The notes under the pieces: generated by a model | The model's database searches: none | Told to the model about the DNA's origin: nothing | What the model saw: the letters and a program-made list of their open reading frames with translations, nothing else | Translations under genes and position numbers: made by a program | In this document: one piece after another, positions 10,881 through 24,979 of the stretch | Position numbering within the stretch: the first letter of the stretch is position 1 | How the letters are laid out: each line of letters starts with the position of its first letter | Source of the DNA: Arabidopsis thaliana | Lineage: Eukaryota > Streptophyta > Magnoliopsida > Brassicales > Brassicaceae | Length of the DNA stretch: 64,000 bases | Reading direction: 5' to 3' | Assembly: GCF_000001735.4 (NCBI RefSeq) | Contig: NC_003070.9 | Coordinates: 2,852,001 to 2,916,000, forward strand

Positions 10881-13800
10881 TATTAATATATACATATCGC
10901 ATATTGGACATATGAAGGAGAGAGAACGGATCCAATGTACCACGCTATTTATTCCAATTAAACAAGTACATAATACTCAACTCACTTTTTTCTACAACAA
11001 ATATTATATCAAGCTCCACTTGTTTGTAACACTATATCACTTTTGTACAATATTCCCATGATTGTAAAATTTCTTTATATTTTAACAAATAAGTCAGATT
11101 TCATACAACAGACCCATAGTAGCACTTCATCTCTATCCAAATAAAAAATGTTTAGTTTAGTTAGTGTGATCACATACACGTAATTCCGACTACAAAACAA
11201 GATGTGTTGGTATTGCTGTACAAGATTCTGTCCAAGGAAGTTGATTCTTTCACGATCCAAAATCACTCGATTCTCCTCTAAGCAGCCTTCACAAACATCA
11301 TATTATCGAGTAGTTTTTAATAATTGTCTAGTTTACCATAACTACTGTGGCTATGTGGTTTATTGGAAAAGTTGTCCATATAGAGCAAAAGTTATAATTA
11401 TTTTCTATTATATTTCATAATTTAATTACTAGACAAATTTCAGAATTATTTTCAAGATTCCTGGATTTTTCCTATCTCTTCCCATTCCCAATACATTCTT
11501 TGCGCCGTTCTTACAAACTTGAACATCATAGAATCTCAAATCAGTGACTAATTTGTTAATATGATTATCACTTTAGATTTTGCTTGGTTTTCTGAAATCA
11601 AAGAAAACAAGGAGAAAATTTTAACAGTAATTTCAGTATATTTTGTATCACATGAATTTTAGTTTATATATGTAAGTTTAGCGATTTTTGTTATAAAAAA
11701 TAGAACTTTCATTTATATTTTTTTTTTTCTTAGTCTCTCCGATTAACAACATTCAAAGTTAATAGTTTACAGACAGGATCGATTTTGATTGTTTTTGTTC
11801 TATTACTTGAATTTAACTTCTTTTTTTTTTTCAATACTCAAAATTTAACTAGTTAAAGAACCATTAATCCTCCAAATACCATGAAAAACTGAAAAGTTGT
11901 ATTTACATTTGATTCAGTTATTTCTGTCCAATGTTAATTAAGTTTTTCTAAATCCAAATCCAAATACACAATAATTTGAAGTCAAACTTACACCAGCTCA
12001 ACTTTGTTAGTGCCAAAAACATGCCTAATAAAAATTGATTTGAAAATCCACGAATATAAAGATACCGGTACTACTTACGGAAGGCAACTTAGTTTAATAC
12101 AAACTCGTAGGAAGCAAAAATAGACCATTCACTCCGAAAAGGACGTAGAAGTTTAGGCCAATATAATAATTGATATGTTCACCCATTTCCTGGCACCTTA
12201 TTATTGGAGTACCCACTTTTATTTGTGTCACATGGAACTAATGGACTAAAACTTGCAAATCTTAAAATGAGTCAGTAAAAGGAGGCTAGACATAAGACAT
12301 TAAAGAATCCCAACATCATGATACTTAAAGATACGAGTCACTAACTTTTTTTGTCCCAATATCAATGATGAATCACCTTTCTCATTGTTGCTACTGCATT
12401 TTTCTCTTATTTTAAGACCAAATATAAACAAAATACAAGTTAATACATCTCTGAGCATGTGTTGATTCGATTATCAATCGGATTAAAGATTTGAATATAC
12501 AAATCAGATTAAATCAGGAGCTTGATAAGGAGCTAGTTCAAATATAATAATCAAAATTATGGTAAACCTGAACCCATTTTCTAACAGCGAAGAGGGGCAC
12601 TGGTTCGGAAACCAAGCAAGGTGGATGCGGTGACGGGAAGGGAACAATAAAATGAACATATGAAAACCATTTAGTAGGGTTTAAAAATGTTTATTATTTT
12701 TGGTAGAAGAAGGTTAAGACTTGAGACCATATAGACAGCTGATATATTCATATACATGGGCGGTTCTTGGAAGGATCTAGGGGAGCAAATGTCCCATGTT
12801 ATCGGCTGATGTATTAGATTACATGCATAAGCGTTATTGTTACGATCATGTGAAGCAAAAACACGGCGTTCGAGGATCAACAGACCCACCACACGTAAGC
12901 GTCTCTCAAAAATCAAAATTGGTCTGCTACAAACCTACTTTCCCGCCAGCTAAACCAAGATTATTCATTTTATTTTTATTTTTTCTGCTACACAAAAACA
13001 AAAAACTCATCTAAGTTGGTATTTATTGTTTATATAATCTTTGTTTAAATGTTTGATAAAGAGCTCACTAACTTTATAAGTAATTAGCTAGTATATTTTG
13101 TTTAGCAAAAAAAAAAATAGCTAGTATAGAAAAACAAGCCAAATAATTTATTTATTTTTTGGTCAAGGAACAAGCCTAATAATTATGGTTGATATTTTTG
13201 ATGTAATTGACATCGTAAGTATGTAATACGTCGTCCTCCAGTAAAAGTGTTGAATGGTGAACGACAATTGTAGAGCGATAACCTCATTTTTTTTAGGTAA
13301 ATTTGTTTTTTAATCCATCATATCAATTCTTTCAAAGAAAAAATGAACCAACCATTTGTATAACGTGCGTTCAACCTGTTACCTCTACATGCAGCATAAA
13401 ATTTGTGATAGTGACGAATAACGTTGATTACTCTTTGTACTTCCTTGATTTTAGTGAATGTAATGTTGCTCTATCGAGGTGGAGCCTCGTAACATTGGTA
13501 AGGCTACAAAAATGAACATCGCTCTCTCTCTTCTTTAAGCATTCCTAAATCGTGTTTTTGTTTTTCTTTTTGGCAGCATCTTTTATTTTGTTTAAACGCC
13601 TAAAACTGCCTTTGATCTTTTTTCCTTTTTATTGATAGAATGAGATAGGACAACAAATACCTTTTTTGCCGGGAAAATTCAAAGGTTGTTGATGATTCCT
13701 TGTGTCCGCAACTAGAAAGAGAAAAGTCTGTCGTATCAAATTAGATATTGACAAAAATGTCAAAATATATGAAGAAGTGTGAGGGGAAACCGTTGATTGA

Positions 13801-15059
13801 ACGTAAGACATTTGAAAAATGGATATGTAGTAGTTTCTAGATTTGCTTACAAGGAATGTTGAGTTGTATCATTTTCTCTAACGCAATAGCTAACGTGCAC
13901 GACTTTTTTTTTTTTATGTAAACTTCAAACAAACCACGATCAACGCGTTTACTATTTATTGCATGGAAACTATAGCAAGTGTGACAACTCATATCAATTT
14001 GTGATGAATTGATTAACTACGTAGGTAGTATAATATTTGTAAGTTGGTTATTCACGTAAGAAATATTGTATTTTACTCTTATCCAGATTATTTAAGAACT
14101 CGTTTTTCAATATAATGTTTGACATTTTATACTCGAGTTAATAAACAAATTAGCTTTACATTGACAAAATTCTGTTGTATATTATTTATAATTAATCTTG
14201 ACTATGGGTAATTAAATAATATTTTTTTGGAAAAAAATACATTGGATTTTCTCAAATGATCACACTTCTATTAAAACCAAAATAGTACGTATACGCTCTA
14301 GACGATTCTAAATAGATGATTAATTTGGCTCGATTCATTAATTCAAAAAATAATAATATTTAGTGTTTTAAATTAGAATTAAAATATTAAATAATTATCG
14401 GATATTTCAGTGTTTTAAATTATTGAGGATGATTTTTGTTTAGTAATGACGTCAGATTGTCTAAGGAATAGTTTGGGAAAAAAATCTGAATCAAATATGA
14501 CTAACAAATGGTTATTGGTTATTGAACTGGACCATAACAAAAAGACACACACACAAAAAAAAAAACTTTTTTTATCTGGTTTGCTCCATGGATAAGAATA
14601 TAGTAGCTAGGATATCCTGATCTTTAGATAACGGTAGAACATGTGGCATGTGTTTATTGTTTATTTTTATTTTATTTTGAGAACAAAATAGTTACATTGT
14701 TTGGTTATATATAAAAAAAAAACAGACCAAAAAGACAAAACCAAAGCTTAAACAAAAAAAGAAAAGAAAAACTTAATTAGACCGGTTAACACTAAACTGG
14801 TTTATGTAAAACGGATTCATAAATGTATCTAGACATTCACTTACATAAAATTCATCACAAAATTTCACCCAATTACGGTTTTGATTCGGTATAGGGACCA
14901 CCTTCAAAATTACCCAATAAATAAAGAGTGGATAACAACTAGCATAAAATAATCAAAGCATCCACTAAGACACAAAACACAATTTCATAAAGATGATGAT
15001 GAATCACATAACTTTAAATAAATATTCTTTCAAAAAGGCAAAACTTTTAAATAAATATC

Positions 15060-15445
15060 ATTCGCCTGTCGGCCAAGAAAAAAAAAAAGTAAACAAAAAT
15101 AAATATCATACGTATTGACAACAAAAAATTCATACGCCAGTCCAATTACAAATTACACAATATTTAAAAATTTAAATAAGGAAAACAGAAGAAGATACAA
15201 TTTCAAATTAAAAAACAAAATACGTGTATATAAAATTGAATAAAACCCCAACAGAAACGTGACACAAAAGAAAAGATTGGGGAAGCTGACCTCTGCCTTT
15301 CCTCCTCCATTAATCAAGGAATATAAATCAGCTTTAAACTCAGTCCTCTTATGGAAGACAAAAAAGCAAATATTTATTCGTAAATATAACTTCAGAACCC
15401 TTTCAACAAAACTCTCTCTGTTCTTTCTCCGTGGAGAAGTTAAAG
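15060..15445 (+). promoter_or_regulatory. ESL1 upstream region with DRE-like and ABRE-like cores
   Basis: GTCGGC at 15068-15073 is the reverse complement of GCCGAC, the DRE/CRT core bound by DREB/CBF factors. ACGTG cores, the heart of ABA-responsive elements, occur at 15222-15226 and 15257-15261. A TATA-like tatataaaa lies near 15226-15235. These fit the known drought and ABA induction of ESL1, but such short motifs also arise by chance. Confidence 0.4.
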
Positions 15446-18360
15446 ATGACGATGTCGGAGAACTCAAGAAACTTGGAAGCTGGTTTGCTACTGAGGAAGA
15501 ACCAAAACGACATCAACGAATGTCGTATCACTGCTGTTGTACTTTTCAGTACTTTCGTTTCTGTTTGTGGCTCTTTCTGCTTCGGTTGTGCGGTTAGTCA
15601 TCAAATCACTCATCTTTTTTTTAAAACAATTTCTCTGTTTGTTTTGCTCTGTGATTTGAAAGTTTGGGGTTGGATTTTACAGGCAGGTTATTCATCAGTT
15701 GCTCAAACAGGGATCATAAATGATTTAGGTCTCTCTGTTGCACAAGTAAGAAGCAACCCTCTCTCTTTTCTTGAATCTTTACTCAAAAAGTGCTAGTTTT
15801 GCTTAAATTACTCTGTTTTTTTGTTTTTGTTTACTACTTCAGTACTCCATGTTTGGTTCAATCATGACTTTTGGAGGAATGATTGGTGCCATCTTCAGCG
15901 GGAAAGTTGCAGATCTCATGGGTCGAAAAGGGGTAAATTTCCTGACAATTTGAAATTCATACAAACATATGTTTCAAGATCATGTACTGATGAATTTTTC
16001 TCTTAAACAGACTATGTGGTTTGCTCAAATTTTCTGCATCTTCGGTTGGGTTGCAGTAGCATTAGCAAAAGACTCCATGTGGCTTGATATTGGAAGACTA
16101 TCCACAGGATTTGCAGTTGGTTTATTAAGCTATGTGGTAATAATTCTTTTACTTTCTTTTTTTCCATTTATTTTGTGTATTATATACTTATTTATTTTTA
16201 CTGACTTTGTGTTAACTCTGTTGCCTTCAGATACCAGTTTACATTGCAGAAATAACACCAAAACATGTTCGAGGAGCGTTTGTATTTGCTAATCAGGTAA
16301 ACTAAAGAATAATTAGAGAATAAATTCTTATAACCATAAAATAAAAAAGATATATATTATACTAATGTTCTTAAAATTTGTTCAAATGTCGTTACAGCTG
16401 ATGCAGAGTTGTGGATTGTCTTTATTCTACGTCATTGGAAATTTTGTTCATTGGCGTAACTTGGCCTTAATCGGTAAGCTTCTTCCTAATCCTTTTTTTC
16501 TTTCTAGCAGGTTAGTTATGAAATTTTCATCAAGAAGTGATTTAAGTTTATCGGTTTCTGTCTCTCAGGTCTCATTCCATGTGCGTTGCAAGTTGTGACT
16601 TTGTTCTTTATTCCAGAGTCCCCTAGACTACTGGTACGTTTAGCCCTTTTTAAGTTTTGATCTTTTTTAAAAAAAGTGTGAAGTAAAACTCAATATGGTT
16701 TACAATGGTGTATAGGGAAAATGGGGACATGAAAAAGAATGTAGAGCTTCATTGCAAAGTCTTCGCGGAGATGATGCAGATATCTCTGAAGAAGCCAACA
16801 CTATCAAAGTATTGCAACTTTTCACACATCTCTCTGTTTTTAAATTGTGTTGTTTTCAATAAAACATGACTAATGAACAAATCATTGGAAATGTCAACTA
16901 TAGGAAACCATGATCTTGTTTGATGAAGGACCAAAATCGCGGGTTATGGATTTGTTTCAGAGAAGATATGCTCCATCTGTTGTTGTAAGTTTATTCTCAA
17001 ACGTTTTGTGACAAAAAAAGTTGATTTTCTCTTGTACCGTTATACTTACTCTCTGAAGTTTGTGACATTTTGTTCAGATTGGTGTGGGACTAATGCTTCT
17101 ACAACAACTCTCTGGAAGCTCAGGACTTATGTACTATGTCGGTAGCGTATTTGATAAAGGAGGTAAATAGATAAACAAACTCTGTTTCGCATGTTACGAT
17201 AATTTACTGTCTTCATTTGGGAGTAACAAATATTTTCTTACTAATGGCAGGGTTTCCAAGCAGCATTGGCTCAATGATTCTTGCAGTGATCATGGTATGT
17301 CTTTGTACGTAGTTTCATTTATTCGTGAAAAATCTTGCCAAGAAGTACACTTATGCTCATGTGTTCTGCTTTTGTAGATACCAAAAGCTCTATTGGGTCT
17401 GATTTTGGTTGAGAAAATGGGACGAAGACCACTTCTATTGGTAAGATTTTGCTATCTGATCTTTTGGTCAAATATCAAATGAAGCAACAAAATTTAGCAT
17501 ATATCTTTTAACAGATGAATGATCTTTATTTACAGGCCTCTACCGGTGGAATGTGCTTTTTCAGCTTGCTCCTCAGTTTTTCCTTCTGCTTTCGGGTAAT
17601 TAACATTAACGATTCGCTTTCTAACCAAAGATATATACAAACTTTTTTTGCTGCTGTTTATTGGAGATTCTTACCAGTTATACTAAAATTTTTCTACTTT
17701 TGTTCTTGGACAGTCATATGGCATGCTTGATGAGCTCACTCCGATTTTCACATGTATCGGTGTAGTGGTACGTTTAAAGTCATTTCTTAGACATAATAAA
17801 CAAGCAACTTAAAGTATAGCTCTTGTATAACTTGATCTGAATTTGACATCATATTACAGGGTTTCATCTCTTCATTTGCCGTAGGCATGGGAGGCTTACC
17901 ATGGATCATCATGTCTGAGGTAAACAAACATGAACATTAACATTAACTCCTCAAAAACCGACATATATATATTTTTTCCAGCTCTAAAAAATGTTACATT
18001 TTTTATTTTGCAGATATTCCCAATGAATGTTAAAGTTTCTGCTGGGACTCTGGTTACCTTAGCCAACTGGTCCTTTGGTTGGATTGTTGCTTTCGCCTAC
18101 AACTTCATGCTAGAGTGGAACGCATCAGGTATAAATACATACTACTATATAATATACTATAGAGTCATTAAACTCTCAAAAAAAAATTAGATCTTTAATC
18201 TGATTTAATTTTTGAAATATATTAATCTGTTTCAGGAACGTTCTTGATCTTCTTTACTATATGTGGTGCGGGTATAGTCTTTATTTATGCGATGGTACCC
18301 GAAACTAAAGGAAGAACATTGGAAGATATACAAGCTTCTCTTACAGATTTTCTACAATGA
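15446..18360 (+). CDS. ESL1: ESL1, ERD6-like tonoplast sugar facilitator
   Basis: 470-residue sugar porter, recognised as ESL1 (At1g08920), reported as a low-affinity facilitated-diffusion hexose transporter of the tonoplast induced by drought, salt and ABA. Exons: 15446-15592, 15683-15745, 15843-15932, 16011-16136, 16231-16296, 16398-16473, 16569-16633, 16716-16808, 16904-16984, 17078-17162, 17251-17294, 17378-17440, 17536-17595, 17714-17767, 17860-17919, 18014-18128, 18236-18360. LEAGLL near the N-terminus is the LxxxLL tonoplast motif. Other family signatures: [18 protein letters not shown] (the usual Trp is Leu), EKMGRRPLL and [12 protein letters not shown]. Exon 16011-16136 fuses two exons that are separate in both paralogues, so one intron has been lost here. 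Confidence 0.96.
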
Positions 18361-21300
18361 GATCAAGTTTGACTTGTTTAAAGTTATTCATTTTTTCTTA
18401 GATTACAATTGGGGGGAGGTTTATAGTTTTTTGTTGTAATTGTTACCTCATTTGATGTGCAATTGAGAAAGAGATCACTTGAACATAAGGTTTAGATATC
18501 TCTCTGTCTCAGTAAATTAGCCCAATGTATGTATAGTATAGTCCCAGTTTTACACCCAAAAAAAAGAAATATAAAATTGAACTTTAAGGTATTGGCTTTT
18601 TGCTTTCATTGTATATTTAACATTTTTTTTTTTTACTTTTACTAGTTGCTAATGCTATTAATCAATCTACCAGTTCTCTGAAACCTGTAGACCCACAGTT
18701 TCTACTTTCGGACTTATTTGTTCTGTATGTGTTCCACATTTCCGGCCTCATTCCTAAAAGTTGAATTGATTTGTGAGATATTTCCTTTTCAAAAATCATT
18801 GTTCTTTTTTATATTTTCTCGATAGCATAGGGTTTTCAGATACGGATAGTGATAGGGCAACAAATAAAACTAGGTTAATTCTTATCCTCTCTAAAAGTTA
18901 GTAAAGAATAAAGACAATTTATTTCCTTTTAAGGTTCCGAAAATGAGGTTTTCTAATTCTCTCCCTAGACGTAATTAAGCTATCGCTGTGCCAACCAGAT
19001 TTGTGGTAGGTTACGTGCATCTGTTGATCTATTTGCATACATCATAAAGATCAATCCTTTAATTGTTTAACCACCTTTCTGATATTTCAATTATCTTGAC
19101 TTTTTTTTTCTTTGTTCGTTAAAACTATTGAATTTTTAGTCATTTAGTAAATATATTGCAAGTGCTATCCATAAAGATGTTCTTTAAATCTGATTGCGAA
19201 CTAAAATATCTTAGTTGACAACTTGCACGTATCAGACATGATTTGTGGAATCACTTTAGTATTTTTCATTAATCAGAAAGGAACAAAGAGATCATGTGGA
19301 AATGCTCTCATGATTTACGTTTTCTCTTTTTTTTTTTTTTTTTTTTCCTTACTTTCGTCGATTTACTTCTATTTTAAAATTGGAAAGTGATTCTAGAAAT
19401 CGCTAATCGACTACACAATGTCGGACGGTCCTAATCGTTGATTGGTCTATGCTTCTTTTCATATGTAAATATTTCGTGGATGATAAAAATAAGGGATTAA
19501 GTAAAAACCTTAACTCCATTATTTTATTTTTCTTACATTCCACTATGTTACTTACGTTCCATTTTTAGGAGAAGTTTGAAGAATAACCCAAGTTAAATGC
19601 GATTTCATACGAACTAACAAAACTAGTTCATTGAGATAAAATTCAATTGATGATGAAAATCAAACTAAAAAAAACGAAGCTAAGACTGAAGCATAAAAGA
19701 GGGTTTTTCAATGTAAATATAATTATTTTTGTTTGTAATTGTCTACAATATGAACTATACAAATTTTAATTAGAGTAAGTGAAAAATAAATAAATTAGAG
19801 TAAGTGATACATCAAGGATATTAAGTTATTAACACGATGACAAAAAAAAAAAAAAAAAAGTTATTTACACAAACCATTGATTAGGTATTCAATGATGGGC
19901 CTATAAATGTTGGGGCTGGGAAGTCCAAATCTTTTTAGACGTTGGTAAGAAAATGAGGCAAACCCGAACTTTGATTTTGGGATATGAAATTGTTTTATAT
20001 TCTTGCAGAGTTGTGACAGAAAGGTCCAAAACAAACTTTGTTCAATGACTTGATTTCTATTGGGCCGGCAATGTTTTCAATACTCAAGAGCCTTTTAATA
20101 TTCTTAAAATAGTTTTTTTTTTTTTTTTTCTATTTTGCAAACGGCAGATGACATTTTGTAATTTTCGTATTTGTTTCTCAAAATTTTGTATGGACCTAGT
20201 TAAATCTTGAAAAATAATATAACATAATCAAAGTTATTATTTTTCACATACAAGATACATGTAAAGTATAACCACTAAAAGCAATAGGTTTTGACTTCAT
20301 ATAAATGAGTGAAATAGCTAGAAGGAACCGCATGTAAACGGACTGAGTCTGTACAAACCATGCTTCAGATTTCATCCAGTAATTAAATCCTTACATCAGG
20401 AAATCAATCAGAAGAAACATTTAGGTATCTCATGATTTGCTTAACTTTCTTAGATTAATGTTTCTGCCCTTAGTAGCAATAAAGTAATCTAGGACAAAAA
20501 GGTGTGGGTCTCATTTTTCTCTTTTACAGACAAGTGATGAAAAAGACATGTATAATCTTTCATGCCGCTATACCATGAACCTTCCGTTCGACTTCTTCAC
20601 TCTACTGTTTATTGCATTTCTGACCAGTAGAACAGATAATCCATGTATAGAACAGTTTTGCAAATATAAATTACTGGTTAGATATATATACGTATAGTCA
20701 AATATGGCGGGATATTAATCACTTTAATATTCATTTAGATACTAATAAATGGATCAACTTCATAGGTGTGGATCCTTGGATGCACATGCATGGAGAATAG
20801 TCAAATTCAAATATATCAATTCAGAAAAACGAAGGGTGGTCGACCAAGAGCGACTTTTCAAACCATCAAATAATTGATAAGGACGATAAATTTTATTTCT
20901 TTCAAGTTAATATAATACATATATAAATAAACATATCAATTTATATTTGGCTCGAAAATAGTCATATTTAATTTTAAATAAAATAATTGAAGATAACAAC
21001 TATACACACATATATTCGTAAACGTAAAAGCAAAGATGATTACTATCTAATTTATCTATGATAAAAAATCAGATCCATAATCAAGTTGACTGTGCATGGG
21101 TGACTGGATCTAAATTTCTAAACAAGACAAACCTAAGATTAAAATAAAGACGTTTTGATTATTGAGCCGTTTTATCATATATATATACGCGGGACGACCT
21201 ATTCTAAATCTCTAATAATATTTAATAAAATGCTACTTGTGTTTCTACACAAAATAATAAGCGAACACAGTTTGATTTGCCCAAGCGTCCAAGACCACGA

Positions 21301-21603
21301 CCAAGTCCACTGAATATTAAAAATTGAGCGAAAAACAAGATTTAGAAAAGTTTTTATGATTTTGTTCAAAAAAACAAAAAAAATATGACGTGTAAATTAT
21401 AAAATATCAAAGTGTCCAGAGACCAGTTGACAAAAACATCCAATCCTCAAGTTGCATAAGTTCGAGCTGCTCAGAAACTTCGAAGTTCCTCACAACTCTT
21501 CTTTACCCACTTTTCTTATATCTGCTTTCCAAAACAGAGAAACCCCAAGAAAAGAAAAAGAAAAAAGAAAAGAGAAGAAAGAAGCAGGAGGAGACTTTTT
21601 GGA
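18361..21603. other. Spacer between ESL1 and ERD6
   Basis: 3.2 kb, AT-rich, no supported gene. The first 200 bp is probably ESL1 3' UTR. It contains long poly-T tracts (about 19327-19347 and 20108-20128), a poly-A tract (about 19842-19859) and a short duplication of 'ttagagtaagtga' near 19771 and 19794. The last 250 bp is the ERD6 promoter and 5' leader, with an ACGTG core at 21388-21392 and a purine-rich leader just before the ATG. Confidence 0.5.
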
Positions 21604-24600
21604 ATGGAGAGACAAAAGAGCATGGAAAAAGGGTTACTCAGGAAGAGCTTAAGCATACGTGAGAGAAAGTTCCCTAACGAAGACGCTTTCTTAGAATCCG
21701 GTTTATCGAGGAAGTCTCCGCGAGAGGTCAAGAAACCTCAAAACGACGATGGTGAATGTCGTGTTACCGCCTCTGTTTTCCTCAGCACCTTTGTTGCCGT
21801 ATCAGGCTCCTTCTGTACCGGTTGTGGCGTGAGTCTTCTTCTTTTCTTGATTCAATCTCGGTTCATACCAACCGATTTTCAATATCTTCCGAGTTTCGGT
21901 TTGACTCTGAATTTGAAGGTGAATTTACTGAACCGGCTTAATTTCTCGGTTTTGTAGGTTGGTTTTTCATCGGGTGCACAAGCAGGGATTACCAAAGATT
22001 TATCTCTCTCCGTTGCAGAAGTATGTAATCAATAATCTTTAGTTACTTCAACATGTAATTACTTCTATATTGACCGTATTTAATTGATTTTACAGTACTC
22101 AATGTTCGGGTCGATCTTGACATTAGGAGGCTTGATCGGTGCAGTATTCAGCGGTAAAGTCGCTGATGTCTTGGGAAGAAAACGGGTAAGAAGATTAATA
22201 CAAGTTTCGGTTTATGATTTTTGTGAACCAAACCCAAATGCTGTCTCATGGTTTGGTTTGACTCGAACCGGTTTTTACTTTAACCATTTTTCCCACTTTT
22301 TCTGAAACAGACGATGTTGTTTTGCGAATTCTTCTGTATCACAGGCTGGCTTTGTGTAGCATTGGCTCAGGTTTTTTGTCTAAACTACTTGTCGTTTGTC
22401 CTTTTGCTGACTTGTCACAATTTATTTATATTATCCTTTTATTAATTTCTGTGTTTTCTTAAAAAAATATTTTTATTTTAATATTTTGAAGAATGCAATG
22501 TGGCTGGACTGTGGAAGATTGTTACTTGGAATCGGCGTTGGTATATTTAGCTACGTGGTAATTCCTCTTTTTCCAAATTCATTCTCATCACACAAATTTC
22601 TGTACTAAAATAAGAGAATTACTGATAAAAAGTTGTGTTTCATGTAGATTCCGGTGTATATAGCCGAAATTGCACCTAAACATGTCCGAGGATCGTTTGT
22701 GTTCGCCAATCAGGTACGTAAATTTCTATTTAATTTACTTTACTGTTATTTTTAAAACACATGTATTAAATTTTCGTTATATAACATGCTTTTTTTTTTG
22801 TTAAAATGTGAACAGTTGATGCAAAATTGCGGAATTTCACTCTTCTTCATCATTGGCAATTTTATTCCATGGAGACTACTAACAGTAGTCGGTATGATTC
22901 TGTTTAGAGATTGTAATCTAAAATATATTTTTTTAAATGATAGATGTAATGTAATTCGAACCGGTCAATTTAACATGATGTTTGTATGTTTGCAGGATTG
23001 GTGCCATGTGTGTTCCACGTCTTTTGTTTATTTTTCATCCCCGAATCTCCAAGATGGCTGGTAAGTTTTTATTTATTTAAATATTTGCAAATATAGTATT
23101 GGTTTCTATGATTATAACCAATCAAAAGCCGGTAAATATTTTGAAACTTGGTTCAAGCATTTGTAAATATTTGTTGGTGCTTCTTCATATATACTGTTAT
23201 ATATGACAGGCGAAGTTAGGTCGTGATAAAGAATGCCGATCTTCGTTGCAACGCCTTAGGGGATCTGACGTCGATATTTCTCGTGAAGCAAACACAATTA
23301 GAGTATGCAAAATTTAGTGTTCATTTTAATATATTCTATCTATTATTTACTAATGTTGGGTTTTCAATATTTATTGTTTTTTTTTTTGAAAAAATTGATT
23401 TCTTTTTTTTTCAGGATACCATTGACATGACAGAAAACGGTGGTGAAACTAAGATGTCTGAATTGTTTCAGAGACGATACGCATATCCGTTAATTGTAAG
23501 TATTTTGAACTAATGCAAACAATTATATTGAATAGCGGTTGTGTTAAAACAAATATGATTGTTCAATTGCTTTCGAATTAGTTTTTAAACATGAAAACAT
23601 TTTAAATAATTCTTACATATATATTTGTATTCAGATCGGAGTTGGTTTAATGTTTTTGCAACAATTGTGTGGGAGCTCCGGTGTTACCTATTATGCTAGT
23701 AGCCTCTTCAACAAAGGAGGTATTTTAATTGATAATATGAATATTTCATCTTTCAGTTCAATCCAATAAATATTTTGAGTTCAATCCATTTAAAAAATTT
23801 AACTTATAATTTTTTATTTTCAGGATTTCCAAGTGCTATTGGCACATCCGTAATAGCCACAATTATGGTAAATTTTCAATAATAAGAAGAAAAATATACT
23901 TTAAATTCACTAAAGAAATTCCAATATGAAAATTGAAAAAAATTATTTGACTATGTTTAGGTTCCAAAAGCAATGCTGGCAACAGTCCTAGTCGATAAAA
24001 TGGGGAGGAGAACGCTCCTAATGGTTAGATTATAATATTTTTATTCAATCAATTGTATTATTAGTTATGACTTTCTTCATGAGACTAAAGACAAGCTAAT
24101 TTTTATATAAATTTAAACAGGCTTCTTGTTCTGCAATGGGTTTGAGTGCTTTGCTCTTAAGTGTTTCTTACGGTTTCCAGGTAATTTTAATTCTACATAT
24201 ACACATGCGTACGTATATTGAAACAGGATTTAATGTGAATAAAATTTCTTAACAACATTGTTAATATAAATATGTACCTTTTTCTAGCTAATTATCTCTT
24301 CAAAATTTTGTTAAATGTTATGCAGTCGTTTGGCATTCTTCCAGAACTCACTCCCATCTTCACTTGCATCGGCGTCTTGGGTCACATTGTGTCATTTGCC
24401 ATGGGAATGGGAGGACTACCATGGATTATAATGGCTGAGGTATACCAACATTAATATTTCATGTTTTTATTAAGATATTTGTCTAAGAAATGTTACTAAC
24501 GATGTGTGAACTATATATGACCAAAATTTATAGCATAGTGGGGTTAGTTAGACCCAAGTTTCAACCAGAAATGTGAATTTGGAGCTATATACAAAAACAG

Positions 24601-24979
24601 CAACAACAGAATCTAATAAAATTTTATTTTGCTTGCAGATATTTCCGATGAATGTGAAAGTGTCAGCTGGGACCTTAGTTACTGTAACCAATTGGTTATT
24701 TGGTTGGATTATCACATACACTTTCAATTTTATGCTAGAATGGAATGCATCAGGTAAATACCTAGAATATAAACATGTTATTATAATTCTCATTATTACT
24801 ATTATGATTCTGTTATTGGATAATTGATTGTGTTATATTGTTTACTTTTTAAAGGAATGTTCCTCATCTTCTCAATGGTCTCCGCCAGTTCGATCGTATT
24901 TATATACTTTTTGGTACCTGAGACAAAAGGCCGATCACTTGAAGAAATACAAGCACTGCTCAACAACTCTGTGCAATAA
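21604..24979 (+). CDS. ERD6: ERD6, early-responsive-to-dehydration sugar transporter
   Basis: 496-residue MFS sugar porter, recognised as ERD6 (At1g08930), a dehydration- and cold-induced gene that founded the ERD6-like subfamily. Exons: 21604-21828, 21958-22020, 22096-22185, 22311-22370, 22492-22557, 22648-22713, 22816-22891, 22996-23060, 23210-23302, 23415-23495, 23635-23719, 23824-23867, 23961-24023, 24121-24180, 24326-24439, 24639-24753, 24855-24979. The hydrophilic N-terminus is longer than in the two paralogues and basic ([10 protein letters not shown]). Signatures: [45 protein letters not shown]. Exon 24326-24439 joins two exons that are separate in the neighbours. Where ESL1 has LEAGLL, this protein has LESGLS, with MEKGLL nearer its start. 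Confidence 0.96.

Larger units (their letters stand above)
8817..15445. other. Long gene-poor spacer between PIAL1 and ESL1
   Basis: 6.6 kb of AT-rich sequence. The first 250 bp is probably PIAL1 3' UTR. I found no gene with recognisable product. Contents: a diverged direct repeat (9303-9600 and 10593-10880), a 46-codon reading frame at 9799-9939 beginning MDDFKDHTKS with no recognised relative, poly-T/A tracts (for example 11718-11730, 11820-11832, 13904-13916), and a fragment around 12755-12800 that loosely resembles a worn transposon end. The last 400 bp is the ESL1 promoter. Confidence 0.6.
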
